A stretch of 64,000 bases of DNA from Candidatus Dormiibacterota bacterium (GTDB taxonomy: Bacteria; Chloroflexota; Dormibacteria; CF-121): the NCBI GenBank assembly GCA_035544955.1, contig DASZZN010000018.1:1-64000 (forward strand), written 5' to 3'. Made by a program: the position numbers and the translations under genes. The notes beneath the pieces were generated by a model. The model was not told the origin of the DNA, did no database searches, and saw only the letters and a list, made by a program, of their open reading frames with translations. This document shows positions 40,107-49,682 of the stretch, piece after piece; position 1 is the first letter of the stretch; every line of letters starts with the position of its first letter.

Positions 40107-40766
40107 ATGACGATCGTCCGCGACGACCCGTCGATCCCCGACGAAGGCTTTGCCGAACTCTATGCCCAGCTGCCGGACGCGACCGACCTGTGGCCCTGGC
40201 TGGAGCTCGCACAAGCGGCCGCGCCGCCCGTCCTCTACCTTGGCATCGGCACCGGACGGCTGGCGGTCCCGTTGCACGCGGCCGGGATTGAGCTCGTCGG
40301 CGTCGATAGCCATCCGGGTATGCTCGCGCGGTTACGACCGCGCCTCCCCGGCACGGAGCTCATCCAATCACGGATCGAAGACCTCGACCTGGGTCAGCAG
40401 TTCGATCTCGTCGTCGTCCCTTCGAACATCTTGTGTTTCGTCGACCGGCTGCGCGCTGCCGGCAAGCACGTGGTCGCCGATGGGTCACTTGCCTTCGAGT
40501 TGACCAATCCCTACTGGTTGCGGTCCGGCGCGAGCCCGTGCGTGCGAGTCCAGTCGCTGGACGGCAACGGGGCGCGCTTCGAGGTCGATTACGCGCTTCC
40601 CGACGGCCGCACCATCACGCAGCAGGCCGAGATTCCGCTGATCTGGCCCGAGGAGGTCGAGAACTGGCTCGCGACCGTGGCCGGGTTGAAACTACGCCAG
40701 ATGTTCGCACGACCGGATGCCGAGATCGTCGACTCACCGAGCTTTTACGTGGTGGCCGGCAGGTGA
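40107..40766 (+). CDS. Class I SAM-dependent methyltransferase-like protein
   Basis: A 219-residue Rossmann-fold protein. Motif I is PPVLYLGIGTGRLAVPLHAA, the acidic end of strand 2 is ELVGVDSHPGM, and the next strand has LIQSRIEDLDLGQQFDLVVV. The C-terminal half forms the beta-strand cap of small-molecule methyltransferases. The substrate is not apparent. It stands between the pyrimidine cluster and the kdp genes, 21 bases after the transaminase and seven before kdpE, so it may be co-transcribed with either. Confidence 0.82.
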   Translation: MTIVRDDPSIPDEGFAELYAQLPDATDLWPWLELAQAAAPPVLYLGIGTGRLAVPLHAAGIELVGVDSHPGMLARLRPRLPGTELIQSRIEDLDLGQQFDLVVVPSNILCFVDRLRAAGKHVVADGSLAFELTNPYWLRSGASPCVRVQSLDGNGARFEVDYALPDGRTITQQAEIPLIWPEEVENWLATVAGLKLRQMFARPDAEIVDSPSFYVVAGR

Positions 40767-40773
40767 TCCGGGC

Positions 40774-41466
40774 GTGACGTCCCGGATCCTGGTGGTGGAG
40801 GATGACCGCGCGCTGCGCGGCGTGCTGGTCTCCGCGCTGCAATCGGGTGGGTACGAGGTGGAGTTCGCCGCCGATGGCTCGGCCGGCGTTCAGGCGCTCA
40901 AGGCGAAAGCCTTCGACGTCGTGCTGCTCGACATCGGGTTGCCCTTTGTGGATGGCTGGCATGTCCTCTCCACGCTCGAAGGCCGCCGCGTCCCCTCGGT
41001 GATCGTGATCAGCGCGCGCGGCGACCAGGCTGACAAGGTCCGCGCCCTCGACATGGGAGCGGACGACTACCTGGCCAAGCCCTTCGGCTCCGAGGAACTG
41101 CTCGCCCGCATCCGCGCCGTCCTTCGGCGAGGGCAGCCGCCCGCCCAGGTGCCTCTCGTGGTGCGGTGGGGCGACGTTTCGGTGGATCTCAGCCGCCATT
41201 CCGTCTTGAAGGACGGCCAGGAAGTGCGGCTATCGCCGACCGAGTACCTGCTGGTTGCCGAGCTGGCCCGCCACGCCCACGATGTCATGGACTATCGCAC
41301 CCTGCTCCACCAGGTGTGGGGGCCCGCCTACGGCGACGAGCGCCACTACCTGCGCGTCTTCATCCAGCGGTTGCGGCTCAAGCTCGAGCACGACCCCGCG
41401 CACCCCGAGGTGATCCAAACGGCGCCCGGCCGCGGCTATCGTTTCGGTCCGGCCCGCGAACGATAA
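40774..41466 (+). CDS. kdpE: Response regulator KdpE
   Basis: A 230-residue OmpR-type response regulator. Receiver: ILVVEDDRALRGVLVSALQS (acidic pocket), the phosphorylated Asp in VVLLDIGLPFVDGWHVLSTL, and Lys in DDYLAKPFGSEELLARIRAV. DNA-binding domain: LSPTEYLLVAELARHAHDV, then LLHQVWGPAYGDERHYLRVF and QRLRLKLEHDPAHPEVIQTA, the form typical of KdpE. The start is GTG at 40774. It lies upstream of kdpFABC on the same strand, so it can control the operon directly. Its cognate kinase is the separate DUF4118 kinase gene at 48489-49643. Confidence 0.9.
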   Translation: MTSRILVVEDDRALRGVLVSALQSGGYEVEFAADGSAGVQALKAKAFDVVLLDIGLPFVDGWHVLSTLEGRRVPSVIVISARGDQADKVRALDMGADDYLAKPFGSEELLARIRAVLRRGQPPAQVPLVVRWGDVSVDLSRHSVLKDGQEVRLSPTEYLLVAELARHAHDVMDYRTLLHQVWGPAYGDERHYLRVFIQRLRLKLEHDPAHPEVIQTAPGRGYRFGPARER

Positions 41467-41635
41467 ACGACCGGCGCCAGGTGCCGGAACCCCCACTCGC
41501 TGGAGCTCGTACAAGGCGTCGCTGATCGTCGGTCGCGAGCGGGAATGCTCATGCGACCGCCGTATCCCCGTAAGCGTCAACGGCCTATAAACGTCTGAAG
41601 CCCGCGGTGTGCTTGTTTATGCGCCGTTGATTCCG

Positions 41636-41651
41636 CCGAGCGTAGGCTCGG
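41636..41651 (+). promoter_or_regulatory. Hairpin immediately before the kdp miniprotein gene
   Basis: CCGAGC (41636-41641) and GCTCGG (41646-41651) pair across GTAG and are followed by TTT and the GTG at 41655. It could act as an attenuator or mask initiation. The 188-base gap upstream also holds TATAAA at 41586-41591, the best -10-like box before kdpF, but no good -35 box. Confidence 0.4.
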
Positions 41652-41654
41652 TTT

Positions 41655-41744
41655 GTGCCACTCGATATTTGGATGATCGGCCTGCTCGTGCTGCTTACCG
41701 TCGGAAGCTTTGCGTACGTGTTCGGACTGAAGAGGCTGCCCTGA
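41655..41744 (+). CDS. 29-residue single-TM miniprotein upstream of kdpF
   Basis: GTG at 41655 opens a 29-codon frame: MPLDIWMIGLLVLLTVGSFA then YVFGLKRLP. It is one hydrophobic helix with a short basic C-terminus, the same size class as KdpF but different in sequence. Its TGA overlaps the kdpF ATG by one base (TGATG), a classic coupling arrangement. It could be a second KdpF-like subunit that stabilises the Kdp complex, or a leader peptide controlling kdpF. TAGGCT lies 12 bases before the start. Confidence 0.6.
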   Translation: MPLDIWMIGLLVLLTVGSFAYVFGLKRLP

Positions 41745-41830
41745 TGGCGGGTTACATCGTGTCCGGCGTCGTGGCATTGGCCGTCAGCGTCTACCTCTTC
41801 ATTGCCCTACTGTTTCCGGAGCGCTTCTGA
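41744..41830 (+). CDS. kdpF: Potassium-transporting ATPase subunit KdpF
   Basis: A 28-residue single-helix protein, AGYIVSGVVALAVSVYLFIA followed by LLFPERF, matching the length and the YLxxALLxPExF signature of KdpF. KdpF is a lipid-like stabilising subunit of the KdpFABC complex in the cytoplasmic membrane. It begins within the stop of the miniprotein gene and ends three bases before kdpA. Confidence 0.88.
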   Translation: MAGYIVSGVVALAVSVYLFIALLFPERF

Positions 41831-41833
41831 GCC

Positions 41834-43570
41834 ATGGTGCTCGAGCTGATCGGGGTCGCCATTACGTTCGCCGCCGTCGCCATCGGCGCCTGGTTCCTCG
41901 GCACCTTCATGGTCACGGTGTTCACCGGGGGACGGACGTTCCTTCATCCTGTCATTCGGCCGGTGGAAGTCGGCTTTTACCGCCTCGGCGGCATCAAGGA
42001 GGACCACGAGCAAGGCTGGATCCTCTACACCGTCGCGATGCTCGCGGTTCAGGTCGTCAGCTTCATCCTCACCTATCTCATCCTTCGTCTCCAGGACCAC
42101 CTGCCGCTCAACCCGATGGGCTTCAGCGGCGTCGCCCCCGACCTCGCCTGGAACACCACCGTGAGCTTCGTGACCAACACCAACTGGCAGAACTACACCG
42201 GCGAGCAGACGATGTCGTATCTGTCGCAGATGCTCGGGCTGGTGATTCACAACTTCCTCTCGGCGGCGACCGGCATTGCGCTGGCCGTCGCCTTGATCCG
42301 TGGCATGTCCGCCCGCAAGCTGAAGACGCTCGGCAATTTCTACGTCGACGCCACCCGGGCCATCCTCTACATCCTGATCCCGATTTCGGTGATCGCCGCG
42401 TTCATTCTCATCTCGCAGGGCGTGATCCAGAGCCTGGACGCATACCCAACGGCGCATACCGTCCAGGGCTCGACCCAGACGATCGCCGTCGGCCCCTTCG
42501 GCTCGCAGGAGGCGATCAAGGACCTGGGTAACAACGGTGGTGGACCCTTCAACGCCAACTCGGCGCATCCCTTCGAAAACCCCAACGGCTTCACCAACCA
42601 GTTCGAGATCTTCCTCGAGCTGTTGATCCCCTTTGGGCTGGTGGTGACCTTCGGCAAGATGGTCGGCAACATCAAACAGGGCCTCGCGATCGGCGGGGCC
42701 ATGGTGGCGATCTTCGTGGTGGCGACCGGCATCGCGATCGGCGCCGAACAGGTCGGCAACCCGGCGTTGACCGCGGTCGGGGCCGACCAGTCCCGAACGG
42801 CCACGCAACCCGGCGGCAACATGGAGGGTAAGTCGGTCCGCTTCGGCCCGGTGTACTCCGCGAACTTCGCCGCCTCGACGACCGGGACGAGCACCGGATC
42901 GGTCGACTCGAGCCACGACAGCTTCACGCCTATCGGTGGGATGGTGGCGCTCGTCCTGATCCAGATCGGGGAAGTCGCGCCCGGCGGGATCGGCGCCGGC
43001 CTCTACTTCATGCTGGTCTTCGCCATCCTGGCGGTCTTCATCGCCGGCCTGATGGTCGGGCGAACGCCGGAATACCTCGGCAAGAAGATCGAATCGAAGG
43101 AGGTGCGGCTGGCGTCGCTGGCCGTCCTGATCGACGTGCTCGTCATCCTGGGATTCACGGCGATCGCGGTGCTCGCGCCGGCGGCAACCGCGAACGGAGG
43201 GGGACCGCTCAATCCGGGCGCGCACGGCTTCAGCGAGATCCTCTACTCCTTCTCCTCGCAGGTCGGCAACAACGGCAGTGCCTTTGCCGGCCTTAGCGGC
43301 AATACGGTGTTTTGGAACACCCTGGGCGGAACAGCGATGTGGCTGGGGCGCTTCTTCGAAGTCATCCCGATCCTGGCCCTCGCGGGCGCGCTCGCCGGCA
43401 AGAAAGTCGTCCCGGCCGGGGCCGGCACCCTGGCGACCGACCGGCCGCTCTTCTCGGGTCTGCTCGTCGGCGTCGTGCTGATCGTCGGGGCGCTGACGTT
43501 CTTCCCCGCGCTGTCCCTGGGGCCGCTGCTGGAGCATTTCCAGTTGGCCGCCAATCACCTGGCTCGCTGA
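41834..43570 (+). CDS. kdpA: Potassium-transporting ATPase subunit KdpA
   Basis: A 578-residue channel-like subunit with four repeated membrane-pore-membrane units. Selectivity-filter regions are visible as [60 protein letters not shown] and [20 protein letters not shown]. The length matches the family. It binds K+ from outside with high affinity and passes it to KdpB. The gene starts at ATG 41834 and kdpB follows one base after its stop. Confidence 0.96.
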   Translation: MVLELIGVAITFAAVAIGAWFLGTFMVTVFTGGRTFLHPVIRPVEVGFYRLGGIKEDHEQGWILYTVAMLAVQVVSFILTYLILRLQDHLPLNPMGFSGVAPDLAWNTTVSFVTNTNWQNYTGEQTMSYLSQMLGLVIHNFLSAATGIALAVALIRGMSARKLKTLGNFYVDATRAILYILIPISVIAAFILISQGVIQSLDAYPTAHTVQGSTQTIAVGPFGSQEAIKDLGNNGGGPFNANSAHPFENPNGFTNQFEIFLELLIPFGLVVTFGKMVGNIKQGLAIGGAMVAIFVVATGIAIGAEQVGNPALTAVGADQSRTATQPGGNMEGKSVRFGPVYSANFAASTTGTSTGSVDSSHDSFTPIGGMVALVLIQIGEVAPGGIGAGLYFMLVFAILAVFIAGLMVGRTPEYLGKKIESKEVRLASLAVLIDVLVILGFTAIAVLAPAATANGGGPLNPGAHGFSEILYSFSSQVGNNGSAFAGLSGNTVFWNTLGGTAMWLGRFFEVIPILALAGALAGKKVVPAGAGTLATDRPLFSGLLVGVVLIVGALTFFPALSLGPLLEHFQLAANHLAR

Positions 43571-43571
43571 C

Positions 43572-45629
43572 ATGGAAGAGAAGAACCGTTCCGAAAGCTA
43601 CCGACGCCGGCGACGGTCGAGCCTGCTCGACCGCGAGATCATGGTGCCCGCCCTGATCGAGAGCCTCACCAAGCTCGATCCGCGCTGGCAGGCCCGCAAC
43701 CCCGTCATGTTCGTCGTCGAGGTCGGCTCGGTCATCACCACCATCATCTTCATCGCCGGGCTGTTGCGCGGCGCCTCCGACTCGCTGTTCGTCGGCCAGA
43801 TCACGCTCTGGCTGTGGTTCACGTTGATCTTCGCCAACTTCGCCGAGGCGCTCGCGGAGGGCCGCGGCAAAGCGCAGGCGGCCACGCTGCGGCGCGCTCG
43901 CACCGACACCATCGCGCGCCGCCTGGTCGGCGGCAAGGAGGAGCGCGTGCCATCCTCCCAGCTCCGCAAGGGCGATGCCGTCGTGATCGAGGCCGGCGAC
44001 CTGATCCCGAGCGACGGCACAATCATCGAGGGCATTGCCTCGGTCGACGAGTCCGCGATCACCGGAGAGTCGGCCCCGGTCATCCGAGAGGCAGGCGGCG
44101 ATCGCAGCGCCGTCACCGGTGGGACGAAAGTCCTGTCCGACCGGATCGTCGTCGAAGTCACGGCCAACCCTGGAGAGACCTTCCTCGACCGCATGATCCA
44201 CCTGGTCGAAAGCGCGTCCCGGCGAAAGACCCCCAACGAGATCGCCCTCAACATCCTGCTGGCCGCGCTGACGATCATCTTCATGATCGCGGTGGTGACG
44301 CTCCAACCCTTCGCGATCCACGCAGGCACGTCCGTCACCATCGCGGTCCTGATCGCGCTGCTCGTATGCCTGATCCCGACCACGATTGGCGCCTTGCTGT
44401 CGGCGATCGGCATCGCGGGCATCGACCGTCTGCTCCAGCGGAATGTGATCGCACTCTCCGGCCGCGCCGTCGAGGCGGCGGGCGACGTCGACACGCTGCT
44501 CCTCGACAAGACCGGCACGATCACCTACGGCAACCGGCAGGCGACCGAGTTCGTTCCGGCGCCGGGGATCACGATGGATCGCCTCGTACGGGCCGCGGAG
44601 CTGGCGAGCCTCTCGGACGAGACGCCGGAAGGCCGCTCGATCGTCAGCCTGGCCCGCCGCTTCGGTGCCGATGGAAAGCAAACCCCCGACATGACCTTCA
44701 TCGCGTTCTCGGCGAACACGCGTATGAGCGGCGTCGACTTTGACGGCCGTAGCATCCGCAAGGGTGCCGTCGACGCGATCTCCACCTGGTGCGGCTGCCC
44801 GACGCCCAAGCAGCTCCCCGAGGCCGTCCAGGAGCGGGTCGACACCATCGCCCGCTCGGGTGGGACGCCGCTGATGGTCGCCGAAAACAACATGGTGATG
44901 GGCACGATCCACCTCAAGGACATCGTCAAGCCGGGGATCGCGGAACGCTTTGCCGAGCTTCGCAAGATGGGGCTGCGCACCGTCATGGTGACGGGTGACA
45001 ACCGCCTGACGGCAGCCACGATCGCGAAAGAAGCGGGGGTCGACGACTTCCTTGCCGAGGCGATTCCCGAGCGCAAGCTGGAGCTGATCCGCAAGGAGCA
45101 GGCTGGCGGTCGCATGGTCGCGATGACCGGCGACGGCACCAACGACGCGCCCGCGCTGGCCCAGGCCGACGTGGCCGTGGCGATGCAGTCCGGCACACAG
45201 GCCGCCAAGGAAGCGGGCAACCTGATCGACCTCGATAGCGATCCCACCAAGCTGATCGAGATCGTCGAGGCCGGAAAACAGATGCTGATCACCCGCGGCG
45301 CGCTCACCACCTTCAGCATTGCCAATGACGTGGCCAAGTACTTCGCCATCATCCCCGCCATGTTCTTCGTCGCCCTGCCGGAGCTCGGCGCCCTGAATGT
45401 CATGCGTTTGACGAACCCGAGCAGCGCGGTGCTGTCGGCCGTCATCTTCAACGCGCTGATCATTGTGGCGTTGATTCCACTCGCCCTTCGCGGCGTGCGC
45501 TACCGGCCGATCGGCGCCGCGGCGTTGCTGCGACGGAACCTCCTGCTCTGGGGCGTCGGCGGCATCATCGCCCCCTTCGTCGGCATCAAGTTGATCGACA
45601 TCATCATCACCACGGTGCATCTCGCATGA
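43572..45629 (+). CDS. kdpB: Potassium-transporting P-type ATPase subunit KdpB
   Basis: A 685-residue P-type ATPase. Seen: the actuator motif [18 protein letters not shown], phosphorylation site [20 protein letters not shown], hinge [20 protein letters not shown], and the Kdp-specific VDALRNVKx-less form [20 protein letters not shown] in helix 4. It couples ATP hydrolysis to K+ uptake through KdpA. It overlaps kdpC by four bases (ATGA). Length and motifs are normal, with no sign of inactivation. Confidence 0.96.
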   Translation: MEEKNRSESYRRRRRSSLLDREIMVPALIESLTKLDPRWQARNPVMFVVEVGSVITTIIFIAGLLRGASDSLFVGQITLWLWFTLIFANFAEALAEGRGKAQAATLRRARTDTIARRLVGGKEERVPSSQLRKGDAVVIEAGDLIPSDGTIIEGIASVDESAITGESAPVIREAGGDRSAVTGGTKVLSDRIVVEVTANPGETFLDRMIHLVESASRRKTPNEIALNILLAALTIIFMIAVVTLQPFAIHAGTSVTIAVLIALLVCLIPTTIGALLSAIGIAGIDRLLQRNVIALSGRAVEAAGDVDTLLLDKTGTITYGNRQATEFVPAPGITMDRLVRAAELASLSDETPEGRSIVSLARRFGADGKQTPDMTFIAFSANTRMSGVDFDGRSIRKGAVDAISTWCGCPTPKQLPEAVQERVDTIARSGGTPLMVAENNMVMGTIHLKDIVKPGIAERFAELRKMGLRTVMVTGDNRLTAATIAKEAGVDDFLAEAIPERKLELIRKEQAGGRMVAMTGDGTNDAPALAQADVAVAMQSGTQAAKEAGNLIDLDSDPTKLIEIVEAGKQMLITRGALTTFSIANDVAKYFAIIPAMFFVALPELGALNVMRLTNPSSAVLSAVIFNALIIVALIPLALRGVRYRPIGAAALLRRNLLLWGVGGIIAPFVGIKLIDIIITTVHLA

Positions 45630-46258
45630 CCGGTTCCGAATCGATCGTTCGCTCGCTCCCGTCCGAGCTGCTGCGGGCGGCTCGCCTCACGCTGGTGGTC
45701 GCGGTCGTCACCGGATTGATCTATCCGTTCGTCATCACGGGCGTCGCCCAGCTCGTCTTTCACGACCAGGCCAACGGCAGCCTGATCGTCAAGAACGGCC
45801 AGCTGGTCGGCTCGAAATTGATCGGGCAGAACTTCACCGACCCGAAATACTTCTTTGGCCGGCCGTCGGCCACCGCCAACATCAGCGATGCGACCAAGTC
45901 GGACCCATACAACACGCAGAACTCGGCCGGCAGCAACCTGGCCCCATCGAACAAGGTGCTCATCGATCGGGTCAGCAAGGCCGTCGGCCAGATCCGCAAG
46001 GAGAATGATCTCCCCACCGGCTCCCTGGTCCCGGTCGACCTCGTCACCACCGATTTCAGCGGCTTCGACCCTGACATCACCGAGGCCGGCGCGCTCACCC
46101 AGGTCAACCACGTCGCGACTGCACGCAACCTTGACGCGGCAAAGGTGCGCGCGCTGGTCGAAAAGTACGTACAGGGTCGTTCGTTCGGGGTCTTCGGCGA
46201 GCCGCACGTCAACGTGCTCGCACTCAACATGGCCCTCGACAACGGCGAAGCCGGTTAA
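45626..46258 (+). CDS. kdpC: Potassium-transporting ATPase subunit KdpC
   Basis: A 210-residue protein with one N-terminal membrane helix ([20 protein letters not shown]) and a soluble domain on the outer face. Seen: [40 protein letters not shown], and the conserved [20 protein letters not shown]. KdpC stabilises the pump and may assist ATP binding. It is the last pump gene; the KdpD-like sensor gene starts 21 bases later. Confidence 0.95.
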   Translation: MTGSESIVRSLPSELLRAARLTLVVAVVTGLIYPFVITGVAQLVFHDQANGSLIVKNGQLVGSKLIGQNFTDPKYFFGRPSATANISDATKSDPYNTQNSAGSNLAPSNKVLIDRVSKAVGQIRKENDLPTGSLVPVDLVTTDFSGFDPDITEAGALTQVNHVATARNLDAAKVRALVEKYVQGRSFGVFGEPHVNVLALNMALDNGEAG

Positions 46259-46279
46259 ATCACGACCTAACATGGCTCT

Positions 46280-48508
46280 ATGGAGGAGCCGCCGGTTGAC
46301 GTTGCTCCGAACGCGGCGACGCTTGTGCCCGCAGCGCGGACGCGCGGCCGTCTCAAGGTCTACCTGGGCGCGACGCCCGGGGCCGGCAAAACGTTCGCCA
46401 TGCTCAAGGAGGGCCGGGAGCGAAGGCAGCGTGGCGAGGATGTCGTCATCGCCTACGTCGAGACCTATGGTCGTGTCCGCACCGAGGAGCTTCTCGCCGG
46501 TTTCGAGCTGATCCCGCGCAAAAAGATCGCCTATCGCGGAACCGTGCTCGAGGAGATGGACCTCGACGCGGTGCTCCTGCGGCGTCCAAAGATCGCCCTG
46601 GTCGATGAGCTCGCCCATAGCAATGCGCCCGGCTCCGCCAACGAGAAGCGGTGGCAGGATGTGGAGCAGCTGCGTGACGCCGGCATCGACGTCATCTCCA
46701 CGCTGAACGTCCAGCACGTCGAAAGCGTCAACGACGTGGTCGAGAAGATCACCGGAATCGTGCAGCGGGAGACATTGCCCGACCGCGTACTCGATCTGGC
46801 AGACGAGATCCAGTTCATCGACATTTCGCCCGAGGCGCTCCGTAAACGGATGCGGCACGGCAACATCTACAAGCCGGACAAGGTGGAAACGGCGCTAGCG
46901 AACTTTTTCAGGCCGGGCAACCTCGCCGCGCTGAGGGAGATCGCCTTGCGGCTGGTCGCCCAGTCGATGGCCACCTCGCGAGGCGTCCTGGCGCCGGACG
47001 AGGACGTGCTGGTGGCCATCGCCGGTTCCGCCGGCTCCGAGCCTCTGATCCGGCGCGCGGTCCGTGTGGCACGCCGCCTCGGCGGGCTCTGCATGGTTGT
47101 AACGGTGGGCTCGGCAGGGCGCGTCAACATGGAACGCTATCAGCGCCTCGCGGCCCAGCTCGGTTGTTCCTTCGTCTCGCTGGGTGGACCGGACGTCGCG
47201 AAGGGGATCATCGAGGCCGCCCAGCTAGCCAACGTCCGTCACCTCTTCATGGGTCAGTCCCGCCGGCGCGGCTTCTGGTATCGGTGGGGCAAGACCCTGG
47301 CCGATCAGATTATCGATTCGCTCCCCGACATCGACCTGCACGTGATCGCACCTGAGCACGAGGCGCCGCCACCCGACGCCGAGCAGCAGCGCACCTCGCT
47401 CCAGGCCCTGCTTCGGGCGGAGCAACGCGTCGGCCGCCGGGGTGCGGACGTCCGAGTCTATCTCGCTTATGCGGATGGCTCCGGCACGACCACGGCCATG
47501 CTCGACGAGGCACGCCGGCGCCGCTCGCGGGGCACCGACGTCGTCGTCGCCGCCATCAACCCCCGCGTCGCGGCGGCGGACCTGGCCAGCCTCGAAATGC
47601 TTGGCGGACCGGACGCCCCCGCTGCGCACGACCGCCTCGACGTCGAGGCGCTGCTGAGCCGCAATCCTGAGGTGGCGGTCATCGATGAGCTCAACGGCCT
47701 CGATACGGAAGGACGCCTTCGGGCCGAGTCGCTGTCCAGGCTGGTCGAAGCCGGCATCACGGTGCTGGGCACGCTCCACTTGCTCGACCTGGCCAGCGTG
47801 CGCGAGAGCTACGCGCCGCTCCTCAAGGAACGCGCTCCAGGGTCGGCGCTCGCGGACGACGTCTTGACGAGAATCGACGAGCTGGAGATCGTTGACGTCA
47901 CGCCGGCCGTCTTGCTCGAACGCCTTCGCCGCGGTGAAATCATGAGCCCGGCGGAGGCGGCGCGCGCGCTGCAGGCCGAGTTCCGCCCACAGATCCTGTC
48001 GGCGCTGCGCGAGATGGCGTTCCGTCTGATCGCCGACCACACCGACCGGCGTCTCGTCGCGTACATGCACGAGCGGAAGATCGAAGCGCCGTGGGAGGCG
48101 CGCCCGCGCCTGGTCGCCTGCGTCCCACCTCGTCCGGGGATGGACGCGCGCATCCGGCGGATGGCGACCTTTGCCGCACGCGTGGCTGCGCAACTCACCG
48201 TGGTCAGCGTTCGTCCGCCGAACCTTTCGGAGGAGGAGCGTCGCTGGCTCGGCGAGTACGCGGCCCTCGTCCATCGCGAGGGCGGTGAGTTCGTGAGTCT
48301 CTACGGACGAAATGTGGCGGCGACGCTCGCGGACTACTTGCGCAAGACGCTGAACACCGAGGTCGTCCTTGGACGCCGCACTCGCCGCTGGCGGCCGTGG
48401 GATACGACCTCTGCCCTGATCCGGCAGCTCGAGGATGTCGACGTGCATATCCTCCGGCGGGAGGAACCTCCTCCCGCGGCAAAACCGGCTACGGCTCCGG
48501 GAGCGTAA
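46280..48508 (+). CDS. Tandem KdpD-USP sensor protein without kinase domain
   Basis: A 742-residue soluble protein made of two KdpD-plus-universal-stress units and nothing else. Unit 1: KdpD domain (about 23-230) with intact Walker A LGATPGAGKTFAML, VDELAHSNAPGSANEKRW, TLNVQHVESVNDVV, then USP (about 240-362). Unit 2: about 388-600, where Walker A is degenerate (AYADGSGTTTAML, Lys lost) but IDELNGLDTEGRL and TLHLLDLASV still align, then USP (about 606-730). Ordinary KdpD continues with DUF4118, GAF and a histidine kinase; here these are absent and the DUF4118-kinase part is encoded convergently at 48489-49643. TAACAT 12 bases upstream and no Shine-Dalgarno sequence suggest its own leaderless promoter. 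Confidence 0.9.
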   Translation: MEEPPVDVAPNAATLVPAARTRGRLKVYLGATPGAGKTFAMLKEGRERRQRGEDVVIAYVETYGRVRTEELLAGFELIPRKKIAYRGTVLEEMDLDAVLLRRPKIALVDELAHSNAPGSANEKRWQDVEQLRDAGIDVISTLNVQHVESVNDVVEKITGIVQRETLPDRVLDLADEIQFIDISPEALRKRMRHGNIYKPDKVETALANFFRPGNLAALREIALRLVAQSMATSRGVLAPDEDVLVAIAGSAGSEPLIRRAVRVARRLGGLCMVVTVGSAGRVNMERYQRLAAQLGCSFVSLGGPDVAKGIIEAAQLANVRHLFMGQSRRRGFWYRWGKTLADQIIDSLPDIDLHVIAPEHEAPPPDAEQQRTSLQALLRAEQRVGRRGADVRVYLAYADGSGTTTAMLDEARRRRSRGTDVVVAAINPRVAAADLASLEMLGGPDAPAAHDRLDVEALLSRNPEVAVIDELNGLDTEGRLRAESLSRLVEAGITVLGTLHLLDLASVRESYAPLLKERAPGSALADDVLTRIDELEIVDVTPAVLLERLRRGEIMSPAEAARALQAEFRPQILSALREMAFRLIADHTDRRLVAYMHERKIEAPWEARPRLVACVPPRPGMDARIRRMATFAARVAAQLTVVSVRPPNLSEEERRWLGEYAALVHREGGEFVSLYGRNVAATLADYLRKTLNTEVVLGRRTRRWRPWDTTSALIRQLEDVDVHILRREEPPPAAKPATAPGA

Positions 48509-49643
48509 AGCGGAACGTTGTCTCGCCCGGCTGGCCGTCTTCGAGCGCGATGTTGCCGGCATGGGCCTCCACCAGCCCGCGAGTGATCGCCAACCCCAGC
48601 CCGGTGCCGTCGCCGGTGCTGGACGGACCTTTCACGAAACGGTTGAACAGCCGTTCGCGCATCGCGGCCGGCACGCCGGGACCGCGATCGATCACCCGGA
48701 TCGTGATTTGACCGGGGGCTTCCTGGGCGACCTGGACCGCGATCGGCGTGCCGGCCGGCGCGAAACGATTCGCATTATCGAGCAGGTTGTCGAAAATTTG
48801 TCCAAGGCTGTCCCAGTCCGCGAGCACGCTGACGCCGGCCTGCTTTGGGTCCCATTCCACCGTCCGATCGGGTGCCGCTCGTTTGAGCCGCTCCGCTGCC
48901 GCGGCCACCGCATCACCGACCTGGACTGGCTCCAGCGTCAGGTGTAGGGCGCCGCTTTCGATCCGCGCGAGGCTGAGCATGTCGGCCAGCAGCCGGTTCA
49001 ATCGCCGGGCTTCCGCAGCGATCCCCTCGATGCGATAGCGGACCGAGGTGTTCATCTCCTGGGTCCGCAGCATGTTCGTACTGTCGGTCAGGATGGTGCC
49101 GATCGGGGTCCGCAGCTCGTGCGATATGGTGGCGAGCAAGTCACGGAGCTCCTGCTCCGCCTGCTGCAGGAGCTGAACCTGCTGCTCCGTGCGCGCCAGG
49201 CGAACGGCGGCCTGGGCAGCGGCCGCCTGGTCCCGGTTGAGGCGAACGAGCTCCGCGTTCGCGTTGCGCAGCTCCGAGGCAAGTGCCTGGGCCCGGATCT
49301 GCGCCTGCCGCCGCCGCCCGGCGAGGAAGCCGACCACGCCGGCGGTGCCGAAGAAGATGGCGAGGTTAACGAGATCCTGCTCATCGGCGATCGTCAGAGT
49401 CCGCACCGGGGGAACGAAGAAATAGTCGACCAGCAGGAAGCTGACCGCCGCCGCCAGCAGGGCCGGCCAGAGCCCGCGAAGGACAGCGATCACGGCGACC
49501 ACCGCCATGTAGATGAAGACGTATTCCCGCTGCGACGAGGTTGTCCGGAGCTGGAGCAGGACCGCGGTCAGTGCCACGGGGGCGACGACGGCGGCCAGCG
49601 CGACGGCGATCTCTTCCAGCTGGTCCCGCGTGAGCACGACCAC
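48489..49643 (-). CDS. DUF4118 sensor histidine kinase (KdpD C-terminal half)
   Basis: A 384-residue membrane kinase. Residues 12-108 form the four-helix DUF4118 domain of KdpD (YMAVVAVIAVLRGLWPALLA, VDYFFVPPVRTLTIADEQD). A coiled linker follows (115-165), then HisKA with His175 in LLATISHELRTPIGTI. The ATPase has N box FDNLLDNANRFAPAG, G1 DRGPGVPAAM and G2 TGDGTGLGLAITRGLVEAH. No KdpD sensor or USP domain is attached. GTG at 49643 is chosen because the frame upstream lies inside the LOG gene on the other strand. Its last 20 bases overlap the tandem KdpD-USP gene. It is the likely partner of KdpE. Confidence 0.88.
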   Translation of the reverse strand: MVVLTRDQLEEIAVALAAVVAPVALTAVLLQLRTTSSQREYVFIYMAVVAVIAVLRGLWPALLAAAVSFLLVDYFFVPPVRTLTIADEQDLVNLAIFFGTAGVVGFLAGRRRQAQIRAQALASELRNANAELVRLNRDQAAAAQAAVRLARTEQQVQLLQQAEQELRDLLATISHELRTPIGTILTDSTNMLRTQEMNTSVRYRIEGIAAEARRLNRLLADMLSLARIESGALHLTLEPVQVGDAVAAAAERLKRAAPDRTVEWDPKQAGVSVLADWDSLGQIFDNLLDNANRFAPAGTPIAVQVAQEAPGQITIRVIDRGPGVPAAMRERLFNRFVKGPSSTGDGTGLGLAITRGLVEAHAGNIALEDGQPGETTFRFTLPEP

Positions 49644-49667
49644 AGTGTGGCGCAAGTGGCCAGCGGT

Positions 49668-49673
49668 TACAGT
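49668..49673 (+). promoter_or_regulatory. -10-like TACAGT, leaderless promoter for the LOG-PLD operon
   Basis: TACAGT begins 15 bases before the ATG at 49683, in the 39-base gap between divergent genes, and no Shine-Dalgarno sequence is present. Confidence 0.4.
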
Positions 49674-49682
49674 TAGCGGGCT

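Noticed and set aside
41467-41654. c-di-AMP (ydaO-type) riboswitch before kdp
   Set aside because: The gap is long enough, but I could not recognise the conserved riboswitch core; only a short hairpin is clear. A covariance-model search would settle it.
41807-43573. 588-codon open frame antisense to kdpA
   Set aside because: It lies entirely over the well-supported kdpA gene and has only low-complexity charged sequence.
43362-45620. 752-codon open frame antisense to kdpB
   Set aside because: It mirrors kdpB codon by codon, is full of Asp/Arg/Gly runs typical of antisense frames in GC-rich genes, and shows no domain.
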